Of a stretch of DNA of 64,000 nt, positions 46,020 to 54,192 are shown piece after piece. Both the position numbers and the translations under genes were made by a program. Positions within the stretch are counted from its first letter, which is position 1; every line of letters begins with the position of its first letter. The DNA comes from Xylanimonas protaetiae (GTDB lineage Bacteria; Actinomycetota; Actinomycetes; Actinomycetales; Cellulomonadaceae): contig NZ_CP035493.1 of the NCBI RefSeq assembly GCF_004135385.1, positions 2,459,440 to 2,523,439 of the forward strand, written 5' to 3'. The notes under the pieces are model-generated. The model made no database searches. It saw nothing but the letters and a program-made list of their open reading frames with translations, and was not told the DNA's origin.

Positions 46020-47489
46020 TCAGAGCGCCACGTACACCGTCTCCAGGTACTCCTCGACGCCCGCCTCGCCGCCCTCGCGCCCGAGCCCCGACTGCTTGAG
46101 ACCGCCGAAGGGCGCGCTCGCGTCCGAGACCATGCCGCGGTTGATGCCGATCATCCCGGCCTCGAGGTCGTCCGACAGCCGCATCGCCCGGTCGAGCGAC
46201 GTCGTGTACGCGTAGGCGGCCAGGCCGTGCTCGGTGTCGTTGGCCAGGGTGACGGCCTCGTCGTCGTCGGCGAACGCGACGACCGGCGCGACGGGGCCGA
46301 AGATCTCCTCGCGCGCGACGCGCGCGTCGGGGGTGACGCCCTGGAGGACCGTCGGGCGGTAGAAGAAGCCGCGGCCCTCGGGGCGCGTGCCGCCCGCGAG
46401 CACCTGGGCGCCGCCGTCGGCGGCGTCGACGACGAGCTCGTCGACCTTGTCGACGGCGGCGGCCTCGACGAGCGGCCCGACGTCGGTGCCGTCCGCCGCG
46501 CCGGGCCCCACGCGCAGGGCGTCGAAGCGCGCGGCGAGCCGGTGCGCGAACTCCCGGGCGAGCGAGTCGTGCACCAGGAACCGGTTGGCGGCCACGCAGG
46601 ACTGGCCCGCGTTGCGCAGCTTCGCGACGACCGCGCCCTCGACCGCCGCGTCGAGGTCGGCGTCGGCCATCACGAGGAACGGGGCGTTGCCGCCCAGTTC
46701 CATCGACACATCGAGCACCTGCGCCGCCGCCTGCGCGAGCAGCGTGCGGCCCACCGCGGTGGAGCCCGTGAAGGACAGCTTGCGCAGGCGCGGGTCGGTC
46801 AGGAGGGGAGAGGTCGCGTCGGCGGCCCGCGACGTCGGCACCACGTTGACCACGCCGGCGGGCAGCCCGCGGGCCTCCAGCTCGGAGCGCAGCACCTCGG
46901 CCACGAGCATCGTCGTGAGCGGGGCCAGGTGCGCCGGCTTGACGACGACGGTGCACCCCGCCGCGAGCGCCGGCCCGATCTTGCGCGTGGCCATCGCGAT
47001 GGGGAAGTTCCACGGCGTGATGAGCAGCGCCGGTCCGACGGGGCGCCGGCGCACGAGCTGACGGTTGGTGCCCGCGGGCGCGCGCCGGTCGAGGCCCGGC
47101 AGCCGCACGGCCTCCTCGGCGTACCAGCGCAGGAAGTCGGCGCCGTAGAGCACCTCGGCGCGGGCCTCGCCGAGCGGCTTGCCGCACTCGGCGGTGATGA
47201 GGGCGGCGACGTCGTCGGTGCGGGCGACGATGCGCTCGTACGCGGCGCGCAGCACCTCGCCGCGCTCGCGCGGCGCCGTCGTCCGCCAGGCGGGGGCGGC
47301 GGCGTGCGCGGCGGCGAGTGCGCGGCGCCCGTCCTCGGGCGAGCCGTCGGCGACGTCGAACAGGACCTCCTCGGTGGCGGGGTCGACCACCTCGAACGTG
47401 CGGCCTCCCGTCGCGGGGACCCAGCGCCCGCCGACCAGCAGGCCGGTGGGCAGGTGGGAGACGAGCGCGGGGGACAGGGTCGACGTCAT
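46020..47489 (-). CDS. gabD: Aldehyde dehydrogenase, probable succinate-semialdehyde dehydrogenase
   Basis: A 489-residue NAD(P)-dependent aldehyde dehydrogenase. Motifs: LLITPWNFPIAMATRKIGPA, KPAHLAPLTTM, the glycine loop FTGSTAVGRTLL, general-base glutamate in MELGGNAPF and catalytic cysteine in NAGQSCVAANR; EEIFGPVAP and GGLKQSGLGREGG follow. These fit the GabD subgroup (SSADH), which oxidises succinate semialdehyde in GABA breakdown. No GABA transaminase is near, so the substrate is only probable. ATG 47489 lies divergent to dapA. Confidence 0.88.
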   Translation of the reverse strand: MTSTLSPALVSHLPTGLLVGGRWVPATGGRTFEVVDPATEEVLFDVADGSPEDGRRALAAAHAAAPAWRTTAPRERGEVLRAAYERIVARTDDVAALITAECGKPLGEARAEVLYGADFLRWYAEEAVRLPGLDRRAPAGTNRQLVRRRPVGPALLITPWNFPIAMATRKIGPALAAGCTVVVKPAHLAPLTTMLVAEVLRSELEARGLPAGVVNVVPTSRAADATSPLLTDPRLRKLSFTGSTAVGRTLLAQAAAQVLDVSMELGGNAPFLVMADADLDAAVEGAVVAKLRNAGQSCVAANRFLVHDSLAREFAHRLAARFDALRVGPGAADGTDVGPLVEAAAVDKVDELVVDAADGGAQVLAGGTRPEGRGFFYRPTVLQGVTPDARVAREEIFGPVAPVVAFADDDEAVTLANDTEHGLAAYAYTTSLDRAMRLSDDLEAGMIGINRGMVSDASAPFGGLKQSGLGREGGEAGVEEYLETVYVAL

Positions 47490-47574
47490 GCAACGAGCAT
47501 GCACCGCACGGGCCGCGCACGCCCACGCCCGTCCACACCCTGCCCGCCGCAGGGAACGCGGTGGCGCAGGCCGG

Positions 47575-47580
47575 TACGGT
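47575..47580 (+). promoter_or_regulatory. -10 element for probably leaderless dapA
   Basis: TACGGT ends exactly six bases before the dapA ATG, with no ribosome site between. Confidence 0.5.
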
Positions 47581-47586
47581 GATCCC

Positions 47587-48498
47587 ATGGCACCGACGTC
47601 CCACCCCACCCGCCCCTTCGGAGCGCTGCTCACCGCCATGGTGACGCCCCTGACCCCCGACGGTGCGGTGGACCTGGACGCGGCCCGCACGCTCGCGACC
47701 TGGCTCGTCGACCAGGGCTGCGACGGCGTCGTGCTCAACGGCACCACGGGCGAGGCGCCCACCACGCACTCGCCGGAGAAGGCCGACCTCGTCGCGGCGG
47801 TCGTGGACGCGATCGGCGACCGTGCCGTCGTCGTTGCTGGTGCCGGGTCGAACGATACCGCGCACGCGGCCCGCATGGCCGCGCAGGCGGCCGAGGCCGG
47901 CGCCGACGGCATCCTCATCGTCTCGCCGTACTACTCGCGCCCCTCGCAGGAGGGCCTGGTGCGGCACATGGAGACCGTGGCCGACGCGGGCGGCAAGCCC
48001 GTCATGCTCTACGACGTCCCCGGCCGCGCCGGCGTGCGGATCTCCGCCGACGCGTACGCGCGCCTCGCCGAGCACCCGCTCGTCGTCGCGACCAAGGACG
48101 CCACGGGCGACGTCGCCGCGGCCGCCGGCCTGGCCGAGCGCACCGGCCTGGCCTGGTACTCGGGCGACGACGCGCTGCTCCTGCCGTTCCTCGCGCACGG
48201 CGGCGCGGGCGTCGTCTCCGTGGCCGCGCACGCCGTGCCCGCCGCCTTCGCCGCCGCGATCGCCGCCTGGGACGCCGGCGACACCGCCGGCGCGCTCGCC
48301 GCGTTCCGCACGACCCTGCCCGCGATCGCCGCGCTCAACGGCGCCGGCTTCCAGGCCGTCATGGCCAAGGCCGCCGTCGAGGCGCTCGGCGTGGTCAGCG
48401 GCCGCACCGTGCGGCTCCCGCTCGTCGAGGCCTCCGACGACGAGGCGGCCGCCGTGCGCGCGGGCCTCGTGGCCGCGGGCGTCCTCGCCTCCGCCTGA
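47587..48498 (+). CDS. dapA: 4-hydroxy-tetrahydrodipicolinate synthase
   Basis: A 303-residue DapA, condensing pyruvate and aspartate semialdehyde at the start of the lysine/DAP branch. The Schiff-base lysine is K170 (VVATKDATGD), the proton-relay tyrosine Y142 (LYDVPGRAGV), and GTTGEAPT and VSPYYSRPSQEGL are typical. A neighbouring in-frame extension upstream belongs to the aldehyde dehydrogenase shadow. Start ATG 47587 lies six bases after a -10-like hexamer. It is followed by rnj as in many actinobacteria. Confidence 0.96.
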   Translation: MAPTSHPTRPFGALLTAMVTPLTPDGAVDLDAARTLATWLVDQGCDGVVLNGTTGEAPTTHSPEKADLVAAVVDAIGDRAVVVAGAGSNDTAHAARMAAQAAEAGADGILIVSPYYSRPSQEGLVRHMETVADAGGKPVMLYDVPGRAGVRISADAYARLAEHPLVVATKDATGDVAAAAGLAERTGLAWYSGDDALLLPFLAHGGAGVVSVAAHAVPAAFAAAIAAWDAGDTAGALAAFRTTLPAIAALNGAGFQAVMAKAAVEALGVVSGRTVRLPLVEASDDEAAAVRAGLVAAGVLASA

Positions 48499-48535
48499 CC
48501 TTGTTCCTGTCCACCCGCGAGACCCGGGAGAGCAC

Positions 48536-50221
48536 GTGAGCCACCCGCACCCCGAGCTGACCCTGCCCCCTGCCCTGCCTGCGGGCGGCCTGCGCGTCGT
48601 CGCCCTCGGCGGCCTCGGCGAGGTCGGCCGCAACATGGCCGTCCTCGAGCACGCCGGCCGCCTGCTGATCATCGACTGCGGGGTGCTGTTCCCCGAGGAC
48701 AACCAGCCCGGCGTCGACCTGATCCTGCCGGACTTCGACTACATCCGGGACCGGCTCGACGACGTCGAGGGCGTCGTGCTGACGCACGGGCACGAGGACC
48801 ACATCGGCGCCGTGCCGTACCTGCTGCGCCTGCGCCGGGACATCCCCCTGCTGGGCTCGCAGCTCACGCTCGCGTTCGTCGAGGCGAAGCTCAAGGAGCA
48901 CCGCATCTCGCCTGTGACGCTCGCCGTCAAGGAGGGCCAGACGGAGAAGCTCGGCCCGTTCGAGCTCGAGTTCGTCGCCGTCAACCACTCCATCCCCGAC
49001 GCGCTCGCCGTCGCCGTGACCACGGCCGCCGGCACCGTGCTGCACACGGGCGACTTCAAGATGGACCAGCTGCCGCTCGACGGCCGCGTCACCGACCTGC
49101 GCGCCTTCGCCCGCCTGGGGGAGAAGGGCGTCGACCTGTTCATGGTCGACTCCACCAACGCCGAGGTGCCCGGGTTCGTCACGCCCGAGGTCGAGATCGG
49201 CCCCGTGCTCGACAGCGTGTTCGGGCAGGCCGACAAGCGCATCATCGTCGCCTCGTTCGCCTCGCACGTGCACCGCGTCCAGCAGGTGCTCAACGCCGCG
49301 CACCACCACGGGCGCCGCGTCGCGCTGGTCGGCCGGTCGATGGTGCGCAACATGGCCATCGCCGCCGAGCTCGGCTACCTCGACGTGCCCGAGGGCGTGC
49401 TCATCGACCTCAAGAAGGCCGGCGACCTGCCCGACGACAGAATCGTCTACATGTCCACCGGCTCCCAGGGCGAGCCCATGGCCGCGCTGAGCCGCATGGC
49501 CAACGGCGACCACCAGGTCCGGATCAGCCACGGCGACACCGTGATCCTCGCGTCGTCGCTCATCCCGGGCAACGAGAACTCGGTGTTCCGCGTCATCAAC
49601 GGCCTGACCCGGCTCGGCGCCCGCGTCGTCCACTCGGGCAACGCCAAGGTGCACGTCTCCGGGCACTCCAGCGCCGGCGAGCTCCTGTACTGCTACAACA
49701 TCCTCAAGCCCAAGAACGTCATGCCCGTGCACGGCGAGGTGCGCCACCTCGTCGCCAACGGGGCGCTCGCGGTCCGGACCGGTGTGCCCCCGGAGCGCGT
49801 GGTGCTCGCCGAGGACGGCGTCGTCATCGACCTCGTCGACGGCAAGGCGTCCGTCGTGGGCGCGGTGCCGTGCGGCTACGTGTACGTGGACGGGTCGTCC
49901 GTCGGCGAGATCACCGAGGCCGAGCTCAAGGACCGTCGCATCCTCGGCGAGGAGGGCTTCGTGTCCGTCTTCGCCGTGATCGACTCCGCGACGGGCAAGG
50001 TGCTCGCCGGCCCGCAGATCCTCGCGCGCGGCATGGCCGAGGACAACGCGGTGTTCGACGAGATCCAGCCCGAGGTCGTCAAGGCGCTCGAGGACGCGAT
50101 CCGCGCCGGTGCGGCGGACACGTACCAGCTCCAGCAGGTCATGCGCCGCGTCATCGGGCAGTGGGTCAGCCGCCGCCTGCGGCGCCGACCGATGATCGTC
50201 CCGGTCGTGGTCGAGGCCTGA
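48536..50221 (+). CDS. rnj: Ribonuclease J
   Basis: A 561-residue beta-CASP ribonuclease with endo- and 5'-3' exonucleolytic activity in RNA decay and rRNA maturation. The metal motif HGHEDH is at residues 84-89. Further motifs include HTGDFKMDQ, DSTNAEVPGF, SFASHVHRVQQV, STGSQGEPMAALSRM and HVSGHSSAGEL, and the C-terminal domain ends RRRPMIVPVVVEA. The start is GTG 48536, after CGGGAGAG. It is one base from the deaminase start downstream. Together with pnp it covers both directions of RNA decay in this window. Confidence 0.97.
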   Translation: MSHPHPELTLPPALPAGGLRVVALGGLGEVGRNMAVLEHAGRLLIIDCGVLFPEDNQPGVDLILPDFDYIRDRLDDVEGVVLTHGHEDHIGAVPYLLRLRRDIPLLGSQLTLAFVEAKLKEHRISPVTLAVKEGQTEKLGPFELEFVAVNHSIPDALAVAVTTAAGTVLHTGDFKMDQLPLDGRVTDLRAFARLGEKGVDLFMVDSTNAEVPGFVTPEVEIGPVLDSVFGQADKRIIVASFASHVHRVQQVLNAAHHHGRRVALVGRSMVRNMAIAAELGYLDVPEGVLIDLKKAGDLPDDRIVYMSTGSQGEPMAALSRMANGDHQVRISHGDTVILASSLIPGNENSVFRVINGLTRLGARVVHSGNAKVHVSGHSSAGELLYCYNILKPKNVMPVHGEVRHLVANGALAVRTGVPPERVVLAEDGVVIDLVDGKASVVGAVPCGYVYVDGSSVGEITEAELKDRRILGEEGFVSVFAVIDSATGKVLAGPQILARGMAEDNAVFDEIQPEVVKALEDAIRAGAADTYQLQQVMRRVIGQWVSRRLRRRPMIVPVVVEA

Positions 50222-50222
50222 G

Positions 50223-51260
50223 GTGACGACGGAGCCCCGGCCCGGGGCGGGCGCCCGCCCGCCCCGGGCCGAGCTGCACCTGCACCTCGAGGGCACGCTC
50301 GAGCCCGAGCTGGCGTTCGCGCTCGCGGAGCGCAACGGCGTCGCGCTCCCGTTCGCCGACGTCGCGGCGCTGCGGGCCGCGTACGACTTCGGCGACCTGC
50401 AGTCGTTCCTCGACCTGTACTACGCGAACATGGCCGTGCTGCGGACGGCCGACGACTTCGCCGAGCTCACCCGCGCCTACCTGCGCCGCGCCGCGGCCGC
50501 CGGGGTGCGGCACGCGGAGATCATGTTCGACCCGCAGGCGCACCTGCTGCGCGGCGTGCCGCTGGCGACCGTCGTGGACGGGATCACCTCCGTGCTGGTG
50601 ACGTCCGAGCGGGACTTCGGCGTCTCGACCCTGCTCATCGCCGCGTTCCTGCGCGACCGGCCCGCGGGGGAGGCGCTGTCGGTCCTCGACGCGCTGCTCG
50701 CGACGGGCGCACCGATCGCCGGCGTCGGGCTCGACTCGGCCGAGGTCGGCTCCGCCGCGCCCTTCGGGCCCGTGTTCGCACGGGCCGCTGCGGCGGGTCT
50801 GCGCCGCACCGCGCACGCGGGCGAGGAGGGACCGCCCGCGAACGTCGTCGAGGTGCTCGACGTGCTGGGCGCCGAGCGCGTCGACCACGGCGTCCGGGCC
50901 ATGGAGGACCCGGCGCTCGTGGCCCGCCTCGCCCGCGACCGCGTGCCGCTCACGGTGTGCCCGCTGTCGAACGTGCGGCTCCAGGCCGTGCCGTCGCTCG
51001 CCGAGCACCCGCTGCCGCGCATGGTCGAGGCAGGGCTGCACGTGTCCGTGCACTCCGACGACCCCGCCTACTTCGGCGGCTACGTGGACGACGTCGACGA
51101 CGCGCTGACCGCCACCTTCGGCATGGGGGCGCGCGAGCGGGCCGCGCTCGCGGCCGCGTCGTTCACCGGGTCGTTCCTGCCGGCCGACCGGGTGCGGGAG
51201 CATCTGCGCGAGGTCGAGGAGTGGGCCACCCGGGCGAGAGTGCGCGCCTCCAGCGGGTGA
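50223..51260 (+). CDS. Adenosine/adenine deaminase family protein
   Basis: A 345-residue metal-dependent purine deaminase. Metal ligands lie in ELHLHLEGTLEP (H19, H21), with the catalytic glutamate in AHAGEEG and the later RVDHGVR and SDDPAYFGGY. The combination AYDFGDLQSFLDLYY, FDPQAHLLRGV and DDPAYFGGY is characteristic of the adenine-deaminase branch (Pseudomonas/Aah1-like) rather than of classic adenosine deaminase, so adenine is the likelier substrate. GTG 50223 follows the rnj stop by one base, indicating coupling. Tail residues after about 330 are not conserved. Confidence 0.9.
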   Translation: MTTEPRPGAGARPPRAELHLHLEGTLEPELAFALAERNGVALPFADVAALRAAYDFGDLQSFLDLYYANMAVLRTADDFAELTRAYLRRAAAAGVRHAEIMFDPQAHLLRGVPLATVVDGITSVLVTSERDFGVSTLLIAAFLRDRPAGEALSVLDALLATGAPIAGVGLDSAEVGSAAPFGPVFARAAAAGLRRTAHAGEEGPPANVVEVLDVLGAERVDHGVRAMEDPALVARLARDRVPLTVCPLSNVRLQAVPSLAEHPLPRMVEAGLHVSVHSDDPAYFGGYVDDVDDALTATFGMGARERAALAAASFTGSFLPADRVREHLREVEEWATRARVRASSG

Positions 51261-51355
51261 AGTCGACCGTCTGGCCCTCCAGGCGAGGAGCGCCCGTGGC
51301 CTGCGGTGCCGCGACACCACTAGCCTGGCGCAACTGTTCCTCCTGGAGGTTGTGA

Positions 51356-52105
51356 ATGAGCGAGCCTCAGCACGTCCCGCCGCCGGCACCGGTCCCGGCG
51401 CCCGGCCCCGCGGTGCCCGCCCCGATGCCGGCCTACGGTGGGCACGCGTCGCCGTATGCGACGCCCGCCCCGGCGCCCTGGGGTCCCCAGGGCTGGCGCC
51501 CGCCGCTGCCGTCGGCGCCGCTGGGCCTGGGCACGGCGGTGATTGTGCTCGCGGGCGTGTGGACCGGGCTGCAGCTTCTGAGCCTCGCAACGTCGTTCGA
51601 GGCGGCCGACCGGCTCGCTGCTGCGGACGCGGCAGGCACCATCGCTCCCTTCACCACCTATGACTTCGTGGGCTTCCTGACATTCCCGGTGCAGATCGCC
51701 GCCTACGTCGTCGTCTGCCTCTGGCTGCAGGGCAGCCGGACGTTCTCCGAGGTCGCTGCGCCGATGGTGCGCCAGCCTCGGGGGCCGGCGTGGCTCTGGC
51801 TGGGGTGGATCGTCCCGGTTGTGTCGTTCTGGTTCCCCTACCAGGTCGTGCGGGACGTCGCGGGCGAGACCGGCGCGCGGCTGCGGATCACCCTCGGATG
51901 GTGGTGGGCCTGCTGGCTCGCGGCCATGTGGCTGACCAACCAGTCGGTCATCGCCGGCTCGGGGCTGGGATCCCGCGACCCGTCGACGCTCCCGGCCTTC
52001 GAGGCTCTCGTCACCGCGGCGCTCGTGGGTGCGTTCGTCCTCTGGGTCCGCATCGTCCGCGCCGTCACGGCATGGCAGAAGGGGCACCTCGCGTCCATCG
52101 GCTGA
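51356..52105 (+). CDS. DUF4328-type membrane protein
   Basis: A 249-residue protein. The first 55 residues are Pro/Ala-rich and disordered; about five hydrophobic helices follow: LGLGTAVIVLAGVWTGLQLL, YDFVGFLTFPVQIAAYVVVC, WLWLGWIVPVVSFWFPYQVV, ITLGWWWACWLAAMW and ALVTAALVGAFVLWVRIV. The PVVSFWFPYQVVRD and GWWWACWL segments are typical of DUF4328 proteins of actinobacteria. The function is unknown. ATG 51356 follows TGGAGG; a TAGCCT hexamer at 51321-51326 may be the promoter. Confidence 0.82.
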   Translation: MSEPQHVPPPAPVPAPGPAVPAPMPAYGGHASPYATPAPAPWGPQGWRPPLPSAPLGLGTAVIVLAGVWTGLQLLSLATSFEAADRLAAADAAGTIAPFTTYDFVGFLTFPVQIAAYVVVCLWLQGSRTFSEVAAPMVRQPRGPAWLWLGWIVPVVSFWFPYQVVRDVAGETGARLRITLGWWWACWLAAMWLTNQSVIAGSGLGSRDPSTLPAFEALVTAALVGAFVLWVRIVRAVTAWQKGHLASIG

Positions 52106-52113
52106 GCCCCCCG

Positions 52114-52698
52114 TCACCGGCGGGGCGCACCACCGAGGAGCGCAGGTCCCGCCGCTGCGAGCGTGGCGTCGTAGCGGGCCGCCCGCGCCCCGCCGTCGCC
52201 GGGGACGAGGCCGGCGAGCTCCAGGCTCACGAGGCCGTGGACGAGCGCCCACAGGGCGAGCGCGACGTCGGTGGCCCCGTCGGGGCGCAGGCGCGCCACG
52301 GCGTCGCGCAGCGCCAGGAAGGTGGGGCGCTCGACGGCCGGCGGAGCGCCTGCGCCCGGGGGCACCGCGCGCTCGAACATGACCCGGTAGAAGTGCGGGT
52401 CGGCGAGCGCGCTGACGCGGTAGGCGACGCCGAGAGCGAGGAGGTCGGCGGCGGCGTCGTCCGTCCGGCCTGCGGCGGCGAGGCGCTCGCCGAACCGGCG
52501 GAACCCCTCCTCGCTCACGGCGGCGACGAGCGCGTCGCGCGACCCGAAGAGCGCGTACACCGCTGACGCGCTCGTGCCGGCCCGCGCGGCGACGTCGCGC
52601 ACGGTCACAGCGGCCTCGCCGTCGGAGGAGATGACCTGCGACGTCACCTCGAGCAGGCGGGTGCGCAGGGCCGCGTCATGGAGCCGGGGTCGTGCCAT
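52114..52698 (-). CDS. TetR-family regulator
   Basis: A 194-residue TetR repressor. The N-terminal HTH is clear: RTRLLEVTSQVISSDGEAAV, then TVRDVAARAGTSASAVYALF. The C-terminal half has a ligand-binding fold (TetR_C, WHG-type: FYRVMFERAVPPG, ALWALVHGLVSLELAG). ATG 52698 is preceded by a minus-strand TACGAT hexamer seven bases away. It diverges from the membrane protein at 52784 and probably controls both. The ligand is unknown. Confidence 0.9.
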   Translation of the reverse strand: MARPRLHDAALRTRLLEVTSQVISSDGEAAVTVRDVAARAGTSASAVYALFGSRDALVAAVSEEGFRRFGERLAAAGRTDDAAADLLALGVAYRVSALADPHFYRVMFERAVPPGAGAPPAVERPTFLALRDAVARLRPDGATDVALALWALVHGLVSLELAGLVPGDGGARAARYDATLAAAGPALLGGAPRR

Positions 52699-52705
52699 GG
52701 GACCG

Positions 52706-52754
52706 ATCGTAGGGCCTTGACGGGTGTTGGGGAACGATGTTTCATAACAGTGTT
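52706..52754. promoter_or_regulatory. tetR / membrane-protein divergent promoter and operator
   Basis: Minus-strand TACGAT (52706-52711) serves tetR. On the plus strand, TTGACG (52717-52722) is a -35-like element. The palindrome AACAGTGTT (52746-52754) is a candidate operator for the TetR protein. Confidence 0.4.
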
Positions 52755-52783
52755 CGCAAACGTGCGAGGTCACGGGGGACGAG

Positions 52784-53191
52784 ATGATCGAGATCGATGG
52801 TGCCGCCCGGATCACCGCGGGCGTCGTGATGCTGACCATCGTCGGCATCGAGTCCGGCGGAGGGTTCGTGTTCCGGGTCGTGACCGGCAAGGTCGCCGCC
52901 ACGGACTTCCAGAAGGCGTTCTTCCGCGCGGGGCACGCGCACGCGGGCGTCCTCGTGACGCTCGGTCTGGTGTGCCTGCTGCTCACGCAGGCGACCGACC
53001 TCGCCGGGGCCTGGCGGTGGCTCGCGGCGACGGGCGTGCTGTGGGGAGCGGTGCTGCTGCCGGGCGGGTTCTTCTTCTCGGCGATGGGCCCGGGCCGGAC
53101 GTCGCCGAACCGCTGGAAGGTGCTGTTCCCGCTCGGGGGCGCGATGATCGCCGCCGGCACGGTGACGCTCGCCGTCGGGCTGCTCGCCTGA
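52784..53191 (+). CDS. Small four-helix membrane protein divergent from tetR
   Basis: A 135-residue protein with four hydrophobic segments (ITAGVVMLTIVGIESGG, AHAGVLVTLGLVCLLLTQ, WLAATGVLWGAVLLPGGFFF, GAMIAAGTVTLAVGLLA). FFRAGHAHAGVLV places two histidines at a helix end. I do not recognise the family with certainty. The ATG follows GGGGGACGAG. The divergent tetR gene suggests it is the regulated target, perhaps a stress or transport membrane protein. Confidence 0.75.
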   Translation: MIEIDGAARITAGVVMLTIVGIESGGGFVFRVVTGKVAATDFQKAFFRAGHAHAGVLVTLGLVCLLLTQATDLAGAWRWLAATGVLWGAVLLPGGFFFSAMGPGRTSPNRWKVLFPLGGAMIAAGTVTLAVGLLA

Positions 53192-53197
53192 CGGGGC

Positions 53198-54070
53198 CTA
53201 CCGCCCGGTGAGCCGGGCCCGCAGGAAGTCCAGCTGCGCCGCGTGCTCGCCGGCCACCCACCGGTCGGCGAGCCGCTCGTCGGGCACCGTACGCGGCACG
53301 TCGCAGCCCGCGTGGCCCGACGGCGGCTGCGCGGCCGCCTGCTCGAGCGCGTGCAGGTACGCGCGGTCCGCGGTGAAGCGGGCCGCGACGGCGTCGCGCC
53401 CGACGGCGACGGCGCCGTGCCCCGGCACCAGCACCGCGACGTCGTAGCGGGCGACCGCGTCCTCGAGCGCGGCGAGCGCCCGACGGTACCCGCCCAGCGG
53501 GTCGAGCGGCGCGCGGGCCCGGTCGCCGCCCGGGCCGACGTCGAGCAGCGGCACCTCCTGGTCCGAGAGCATGTCCCCGGCCACGAGCACGCCACGCGTC
53601 ACCAGGGCCAGGTGCCCGGGCGCGTGCGCCTCGTGCACGACGACGCGGCAGCCGCGCGGCGCCGGCGGCACCAGCGGGACGTCGGCACCGACGGGTGCGG
53701 AACCGAGAGGGGTGAGCGCGCCGAACAGCGCCCGGTCATGGCCCGGGGCGGCCGACGACGCCTCCTGCCAGCCGCGCTCGACGTCGCCGGCCAGGGCCGC
53801 GATCGCCGTCGGCGTGGCGAACCGCGGCACGTCCCCGAGCGCGGCCGACCACAGCACGTGGTCCCAGTGCGGGTGCGTCGCGAGCCCGGCGGCGACCCGC
53901 CACCCGCGCGCGGCGACGGCGGCGGCGAGCCCGTCGACCTCCGTCGGCGTGATGCCGGGGTCGACGACGAGCGCGGCGCCGTCGTCGTCGACCACGACGA
54001 CCGTGTTGGACGTCCAGATCTCGGCCGTCGCGACCCAGACGCCGGCCGCGACCTGCCGCAGCTCCCGCAC
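53198..54070 (-). CDS. Metallo-beta-lactamase-fold hydrolase
   Basis: A 290-residue protein. GTG 54070 has GGGGTGG upstream; a further GTG 15 codons earlier lacks one. The zinc motif THPHWDH (HxHxDH) is followed by HAPGHLALV, AGDMLSDQEVPLLD and PGHGAVAVG, all MBL-fold hallmarks. The substrate could be a thioester, lactone or similar compound; it cannot be told. It is convergent with the membrane protein and divergent from ftsK. Confidence 0.9.
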   Translation of the reverse strand: MRELRQVAAGVWVATAEIWTSNTVVVVDDDGAALVVDPGITPTEVDGLAAAVAARGWRVAAGLATHPHWDHVLWSAALGDVPRFATPTAIAALAGDVERGWQEASSAAPGHDRALFGALTPLGSAPVGADVPLVPPAPRGCRVVVHEAHAPGHLALVTRGVLVAGDMLSDQEVPLLDVGPGGDRARAPLDPLGGYRRALAALEDAVARYDVAVLVPGHGAVAVGRDAVAARFTADRAYLHALEQAAAQPPSGHAGCDVPRTVPDERLADRWVAGEHAAQLDFLRARLTGR

Positions 54071-54177
54071 GCGACCACCCCTGCCCGTCTCGACGCGTCC
54101 CCCGCATGCTTGCACGCCGGCTCGGCCCTGTGACGTGCGCTGCCGTGTCGGTCCCGGTGCGCGTCGCCGTCCGTGGC

Positions 54178-54183
54178 TACCGT
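54178..54183 (+). promoter_or_regulatory. -10 element for ftsK
   Basis: TACCGT ends nine bases before the ATG at 54193, with no ribosome site in between, so ftsK may be leaderless or nearly so. Confidence 0.35.
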
Positions 54184-54192
54184 GGGTTCACT

